Of a DNA stretch of 64,000 nucleotides, positions 60,439-64,000 are shown piece after piece. Source of the stretch: Stackebrandtia endophytica. GTDB lineage: Bacteria > Actinomycetota > Actinomycetes > Mycobacteriales > Micromonosporaceae. The DNA is taken from the NCBI RefSeq assembly GCF_006716355.1, contig NZ_VFOW01000001.1:5270001-5334000 (forward strand). Direction: 5' to 3'. The notes beneath the pieces were generated by a model, which had not been told where the DNA came from, did no database searches, and saw only the letters and a program-made list of their open reading frames with translations. The translations under genes were made by a program, and so were the position numbers. The number at the start of each line of letters is the position of its first letter. The stretch's first letter is position 1.

Positions 60439-61569
60439 ATGTCTACGGGCTTCGATCCTCACACGTTCGCCGATATCGAGGCATTGCTCACGGATTCGTT
60501 CGGCACCCGGGTCACCATCGAGCGCATCGAACCGTTGGACCGCCCTTGGGTGATGCGTGCCCATCTGACCGATGAGAGTGGACTTCCCGACACGGTCATC
60601 GTGAAATGCGCCCGCACCAGGGGATACAGCCTTCGTTCTGCTGGAGAGTTGATGCGGTGTGAGCACGCCGCACTCGCGTTCATCCCCGAGGACCTCCACC
60701 AAGATGTCGCGCCGCGTCTATTTGGTGCATCACCGGACTCCCGGCTGCTCGTCATGGAAGACCTCCTTCCACGCGTTGAACTGACCGAGTGGTTGCGGCG
60801 CGACGGCCACACTCCTGCCACGGAGATCGAACTGACCGCGTTCGCCTCCTCATTGGGCGAGTTGGCCGCCGCATCCGTCGGCCACGCCGCGCTGTTCGAC
60901 GCCCGTCGAACGGCGTTGGGGTCTGATGCTGCGCGGTTGAGCGATGTGAAACATCCCCATACCGGCCTCTGGCGCAGCGGAGTCACCCATGCGAACTCCT
61001 TGGGCAGCCCGCTGTCGAATGCCGCGGTGCGAGATCTGGACGCGGCCGTTGCCGAGCTGGCAGCTCCCGGCCCGTTCCTGGCTCTGACCAATGGTGACGC
61101 AGAAGCGCACAACTTCATGACGGGCTTGAACGACGGTGGCTGGCTCATCGACTTCGAAGGGGCGGGCTTCCGCCATGCGCTCACCGCCGCAACGAGTTTT
61201 GTCGTCCCCGGCCCGAGCTGGTTGGAGGTATCGGGCCCCGGCCAGATCGAGGCATTCCGCACGGCGGTGGCCCGGACCATCCCGGAGGCCGAGGATGACC
61301 GGCGATTCGGCTTCGGCCTGGCCTCGGCGTCCTTGATGTGGGTCCTGATCCGCGCCGAGCGTCTGGAGATGTTGGATTCGCGCACGCCCGGCGACGACTC
61401 CCGCTACCAGATGGTGGCTCTGTTGGACGCCGGAGCTCGCGTCGCGGAGGCGTACCGAGTGCTACCCGGTCTCGTGGCCTGGTGCCGGCAGACGGCGGCC
61501 CTGCTGCGCCGTCGCTGGCCCGACACCGACATCGACGCCGTTGCTCCCTACACCTGGCGTCGACGCTGA
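60439..61569 (+). CDS. Aminoglycoside phosphotransferase-like kinase
   Basis: 376 residues from the ATG at 60439. Kinase-like APH fold: TVIVKCARTRGY holds the ATP-binding Lys, LLVMEDLLP is the hinge, ALTNGDAEAHNFM replaces the HGDxxxxN catalytic loop (His is Asn, Asp and Asn kept) and GGWLIDFEGAGF is the DFG-like metal site. Substrate unknown; many such proteins phosphorylate small molecules other than aminoglycosides. Unlinked to neighbours. Confidence 0.82.
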   Translation: MSTGFDPHTFADIEALLTDSFGTRVTIERIEPLDRPWVMRAHLTDESGLPDTVIVKCARTRGYSLRSAGELMRCEHAALAFIPEDLHQDVAPRLFGASPDSRLLVMEDLLPRVELTEWLRRDGHTPATEIELTAFASSLGELAAASVGHAALFDARRTALGSDAARLSDVKHPHTGLWRSGVTHANSLGSPLSNAAVRDLDAAVAELAAPGPFLALTNGDAEAHNFMTGLNDGGWLIDFEGAGFRHALTAATSFVVPGPSWLEVSGPGQIEAFRTAVARTIPEAEDDRRFGFGLASASLMWVLIRAERLEMLDSRTPGDDSRYQMVALLDAGARVAEAYRVLPGLVAWCRQTAALLRRRWPDTDIDAVAPYTWRRR

Positions 61570-61887
61570 GCTCTGCTTCATCCGCGTGGACTGTGCGGAG
61601 CCCCTTCGGACACCATCTCGGATTCAACGTCCTTCATGGAGGATTGTCGATACGGGGCTATCGACGGTCCCCGGCATTTCGCGATTTCGTGGACGGGCGC
61701 CATCGAGTCGACATTGATCAATGTGAGTGTTCCGTTGGGGTGACCCTCGCGTGCCTCGGGGAGCTCTCCCAGGTTCTTCCGGTGGTGCCGAGCCGGAATG
61801 TCGCCATCCCGCGGGCTGGAGGAGGTTGGATACTCTTGGAATTCAACTGCGGTGCCTATCTCGATCACGGGGCTGTGAGAGGACGGG
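61570..61887. other. 318-base region without a gene
   Basis: Nothing with protein-like composition or clear RNA structure. Confidence 0.5.
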
Positions 61888-62583
61888 ATGTACCCACCAC
61901 AACCTGCATCGGCGCCGATCCCGGGTCGAACTCCCGCAGGGCCTGCGGCGACCGCGCTACGGATCGACGTCGGCATGGACACACCGATGGTTGCGTTGGC
62001 CGACAAACTGCCGATCATCGTGATCCTTGGCTTCACCGCCGTGTGCCCCTTGGGGGTCTCGTCGATGTTCGCGGTGACGGCGGTGGCGACCGAGGAGCAT
62101 CGCAGCGATGCCATCCTGGTCGCGACCGGCAGCGGTGTCGTCGCGGCGGCGATGATCGTGGTAACGGTTCGGTTGGTGATGAAGGTGGTCAGAGTGCGAA
62201 GCCAGTCCACCGGCAGCCGCTGTGGCCTGATAATCGATGGTTTCGGGATCTGGTGGCGTGAGCGGGAACGCTGTTTTCCGATCGCGTGGGGCGAACTTGC
62301 CGAAGTCACCATCGGTTCCAAACAAATGTGGGGCGGCAACGCCGCCATCGACATGTACTTCGTGCTGAAGCCCATACGGCCCGAGGAGTTCTGGTGTCGC
62401 CATCCCGGATTGCACTCACACCATGATGGTGGTGCCTACTGGATCCACGCCCCCGCGACGGGATGGATGCACGGCCGATTCAGGCAGAGCGTCCTCAGGT
62501 TCGCGCCACATCTGTGGCGCGCCGGCGCACATCGCAACCCGTTTACCCAGGCCAAGGCCGAGTTCGGTGAGCGCCTCATGTAG
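61888..62583 (+). CDS. Membrane protein with a PH-like domain
   Basis: 231 residues, ATG behind GAGGACGGG. Pro/Ala-rich first 25 residues, two membrane helices (LPIIVILGFTAVCPLGVSSMF and AILVATGSGVVAAAMIVVTV), then a soluble domain starting CGLIIDGFGIWWRERERCFPIAWGELAEVTI, which resembles bacterial PH-like domains behind two-helix anchors. Several Trp and His residues follow. Function unknown. Confidence 0.68.
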   Translation: MYPPQPASAPIPGRTPAGPAATALRIDVGMDTPMVALADKLPIIVILGFTAVCPLGVSSMFAVTAVATEEHRSDAILVATGSGVVAAAMIVVTVRLVMKVVRVRSQSTGSRCGLIIDGFGIWWRERERCFPIAWGELAEVTIGSKQMWGGNAAIDMYFVLKPIRPEEFWCRHPGLHSHHDGGAYWIHAPATGWMHGRFRQSVLRFAPHLWRAGAHRNPFTQAKAEFGERLM

Positions 62584-62952
62584 GGAGGCAACCGTGGTCA
62601 CGAGTCGGTGAGGGGCCCATGGGCTGAACGTCGCCTAGCCAGCCGTCGATGGCGTGGTTCGGTGAGAGGCTACATGTTGATGCCCCTTCATCGAGGGCGC
62701 CGGTGATGCGGACACGATGGTCATCGATCCCGCGACAGGCCGGATGCCGGTGATTCGAGGGAATCCGGGGTAGACGCCGCGGAGTTTCGGCCTTACTCTC
62801 CCCTAAGGACTCATTGTGGACATTGGTGAGCGACCTGCTTATGTCGAACACGTGGATGGTGATCGATGTCGGGAGGGGTGAGAGCCCAGATGTCACGAGC
62901 TGGTCATACATCTGATCGGTGGTGTCCCATCCGAGACATGACTTTCCTTGAG
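62584..62952. other. 369-base region without a gene
   Basis: No supported gene or structure. Confidence 0.5.
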
Positions 62953-63351
62953 CTATGTGTGCCTCATGACGCCGTTTTCGAATACCTTCACCTTGGGCGA
63001 CTCGAAAAGCAGGATCAGCGCGTCCTCCGTCACCCTTGCCGAGAACCAGGTTCTTCCCTCGCGCGCCGGGGTGATGCCGTAGTCGTCGAGTTCGGTTTTC
63101 AACTGCTCCAGTAGTTCGACGGCTTCGGTCTCGTCTTCGGTGTCGACCTGGACGATCACGTCGACATCTCCCTCCGTGCGGGCGGTGTCCATGAGGGTTT
63201 GCTCCTCTTCAGACAATTCCATGTCGACACTCGCCGACGGCGTCACCTCGGTGATCGGGTCGTCGGCGATCGGTTCGGGCTGGCATCCGGTTCCGAGAGC
63301 CAGCAGCGCCGCTATTGCCGCTACACGGGACAGTCTTGTTCGCACGGTCAC
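62953..63351 (-). CDS. Small lipoprotein with an inhibitor-I9-like domain
   Basis: 132 residues. Lipoprotein signal: MTVRTRLSRVAAIAALLALGTGC with the lipobox LGTGC, so it is anchored outside the membrane. Residues about 45-132 (DVDVIVQVDTEDETEAVELLEQL, then WFSARVTEDALILLFESPKVKVFE) resemble the I9 propeptide fold of subtilisin-type proteases as a stand-alone unit. Likely role: chaperone or inhibitor of a secreted subtilase not in this window. The I9 call is inference. Confidence 0.65.
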   Translation of the reverse strand: MTVRTRLSRVAAIAALLALGTGCQPEPIADDPITEVTPSASVDMELSEEEQTLMDTARTEGDVDVIVQVDTEDETEAVELLEQLKTELDDYGITPAREGRTWFSARVTEDALILLFESPKVKVFENGVMRHT

Positions 63352-63394
63352 TCCTCAGGTGGGGGGCGCCGGATCGGACGGCCGCGAGGGGTGG

Positions 63395-63445
63395 ACGGTT
63401 CCATTCCCCGACGATCCGGAATCCCGTGTCGGGGAATGGAACCGT
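63395..63445. terminator. Strong terminator hairpin
   Basis: Perfect 18-bp stem (63395-63412 with 63428-63445) and 15-base loop, 15 bp after the stop of the leftward EamA gene and before the lipoprotein gene. Confidence 0.75.
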
Positions 63446-63460
63446 TGTGAACGACAGGCC

Positions 63461-64000
63461 CTAAGCCGTTCGTCCGGGTGTGGCCACGACATTCTCACCG
63501 GCCAAGTGTGGGCCCGGGGGCTCGTCGTGGGCAGGGTGCTCGGACCCCTCCGTCGTCGGGATCCGGCGAGCGGGTGGTTGATCGGCTGGGGAGGCCGATA
63601 CCGGTGTGACGCCGAGCATCTGCGGGACTACGGCAAACCCTGCGCCGGCAAGGCACAGCAGGCCGCCGGCCGCGGCCAGCGGTGTGGGCACCTCACCCAG
63701 GAACATCCAGGCGAGAACGACCACGATCGCGGGAACGAGCAGGCTCGACGATCCGAGCACACCCGCGGGCAGGTGCCTCAGCGCGTAACCCCACAGATTG
63801 AAGGCGATCGCGGTCGGTACGACCCCGAGGTACACGACCTGGAGGGTGATGTCCAGGGGTGCCTGAACCACCTCGGTCGCCAGGTCCGGGGTGAATACCA
63901 GGCAGGCGACGGTTCCGACGAGGATTCCCAGCCAGGTCACCGTCACCGAATCACCGCGGGACAGGTGACGTTTCTGGAGGAGGACACACGCCGCGTACAA
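63461..64000 (-). CDS. EamA-family (DMT) transporter, 5' end outside window
   Basis: C-terminal 179 residues only. The second EamA repeat is visible: VTVTWLGILVGTVACLVFTP, LGVVPTAIAFNLWGYALRH and SLLVPAIVVVLAWMFLGEVPT, ending with AAGGLLCLAGAGFAVV and a ~50-residue disordered tail. DMT transporters export amino acids or other metabolites. The frame is open to the window end. Confidence 0.87.
   Translation of the reverse strand: MYAACVLLQKRHLSRGDSVTVTWLGILVGTVACLVFTPDLATEVVQAPLDITLQVVYLGVVPTAIAFNLWGYALRHLPAGVLGSSSLLVPAIVVVLAWMFLGEVPTPLAAAGGLLCLAGAGFAVVPQMLGVTPVSASPADQPPARRIPTTEGSEHPAHDEPPGPHLAGENVVATPGRTA

Noticed and set aside
60094-60702. 202-residue minus-strand frame between the VOC and APH genes
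   Set aside because: Half of it is antisense to the APH gene; no motif, no ribosome-binding site.

Overview
The window is high-GC, gene-dense DNA with short intergenic gaps. It carries the divergent pair murT-gatD / mraZ-rsmH-ftsL-ftsI, actinobacterial families such as DUF5703 and DUF6191, and tRNA genes mostly without encoded CCA. I read it as the chromosome of an actinomycete, possibly near Micromonosporales/Glycomycetaceae; that placement is inference from gene content and base use only.

Layout. 1-5.3 kb: the end of a probable phage-conflict operon (winged-helix protein, a large protein with two P-loop ATPase domains, and an AIPR-family protein with a nuclease-like N-terminus). 5.3-12.1 kb: a deaminase, a membrane protein, two tandem Hsp70-type ATPases fused to multi-span membrane regions with a UBP zinc-finger protein between them, and an Asp/Glu racemase. 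12.1-22.6 kb: metabolic and secreted genes: an esterase with a divergent TetR, an ACR3-like transporter, an HxlR regulator facing two tandem NAD(P)-dependent reductases, small secreted proteins, a methyltransferase and a multicopper oxidase. 22.9-27.1 kb: a compact four-gene operon with different codon use: an NrtR-like Nudix regulator, a J-domain/pseudokinase fusion, a vWA protein and a divergent adenylosuccinate-synthetase homologue. I consider it the most interesting system here. 27.2-29.8 kb: an ArsR/SRPBCC/DHFR-like operon and small proteins. 30.0-30.5 kb: an intact tRNA-Leu(GAG), a damaged copy with an insertion in its D-loop, and 69-bp tandem repeats built from tRNA 5'-end sequence. 30.7-38.4 kb: DUF6191, DUF1028, thioredoxin, a KhtTU-like cation/proton antiporter pair behind a structured leader, a lactonase, a GDSL hydrolase and an M20 peptidase.

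38.4-45.3 kb: the cell-envelope block. gatD and murT read leftward; mraZ, rsmH, ftsL and ftsI read rightward. TGGNG boxes at 10-bp period sit before mraZ, with a shorter opposite-facing pair towards murT. 45.3-52.4 kb: an MFS exporter with a divergent HxlR, a membrane-protein pair with an apparent frameshift, tex and ogt. 52.4-58.6 kb: tRNA-Gly, tRNA-Cys and tRNA-Val, then a tRNA 3' remnant, then a 5'-truncated RHS polymorphic toxin (YD repeats, Hint domain, low-GC toxin tail), its probable immunity gene and a frameshifted second immunity-like gene. This resembles an accessory island next to a tRNA array. 58.6-64 kb: sparse genes (membrane proteins, a VOC protein, an APH-like kinase, a lipoprotein, an EamA transporter cut by the window end) separated by unusually long empty gaps.

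How the genes work together: the 1-5 kb operon and the RHS locus look like conflict modules. The Nudix/J/vWA/PurA-like operon looks like a nucleotide-responsive stress or defence module. The mra/murT-gatD region makes and amidates peptidoglycan precursors and builds the septum, possibly under shared MraZ control.
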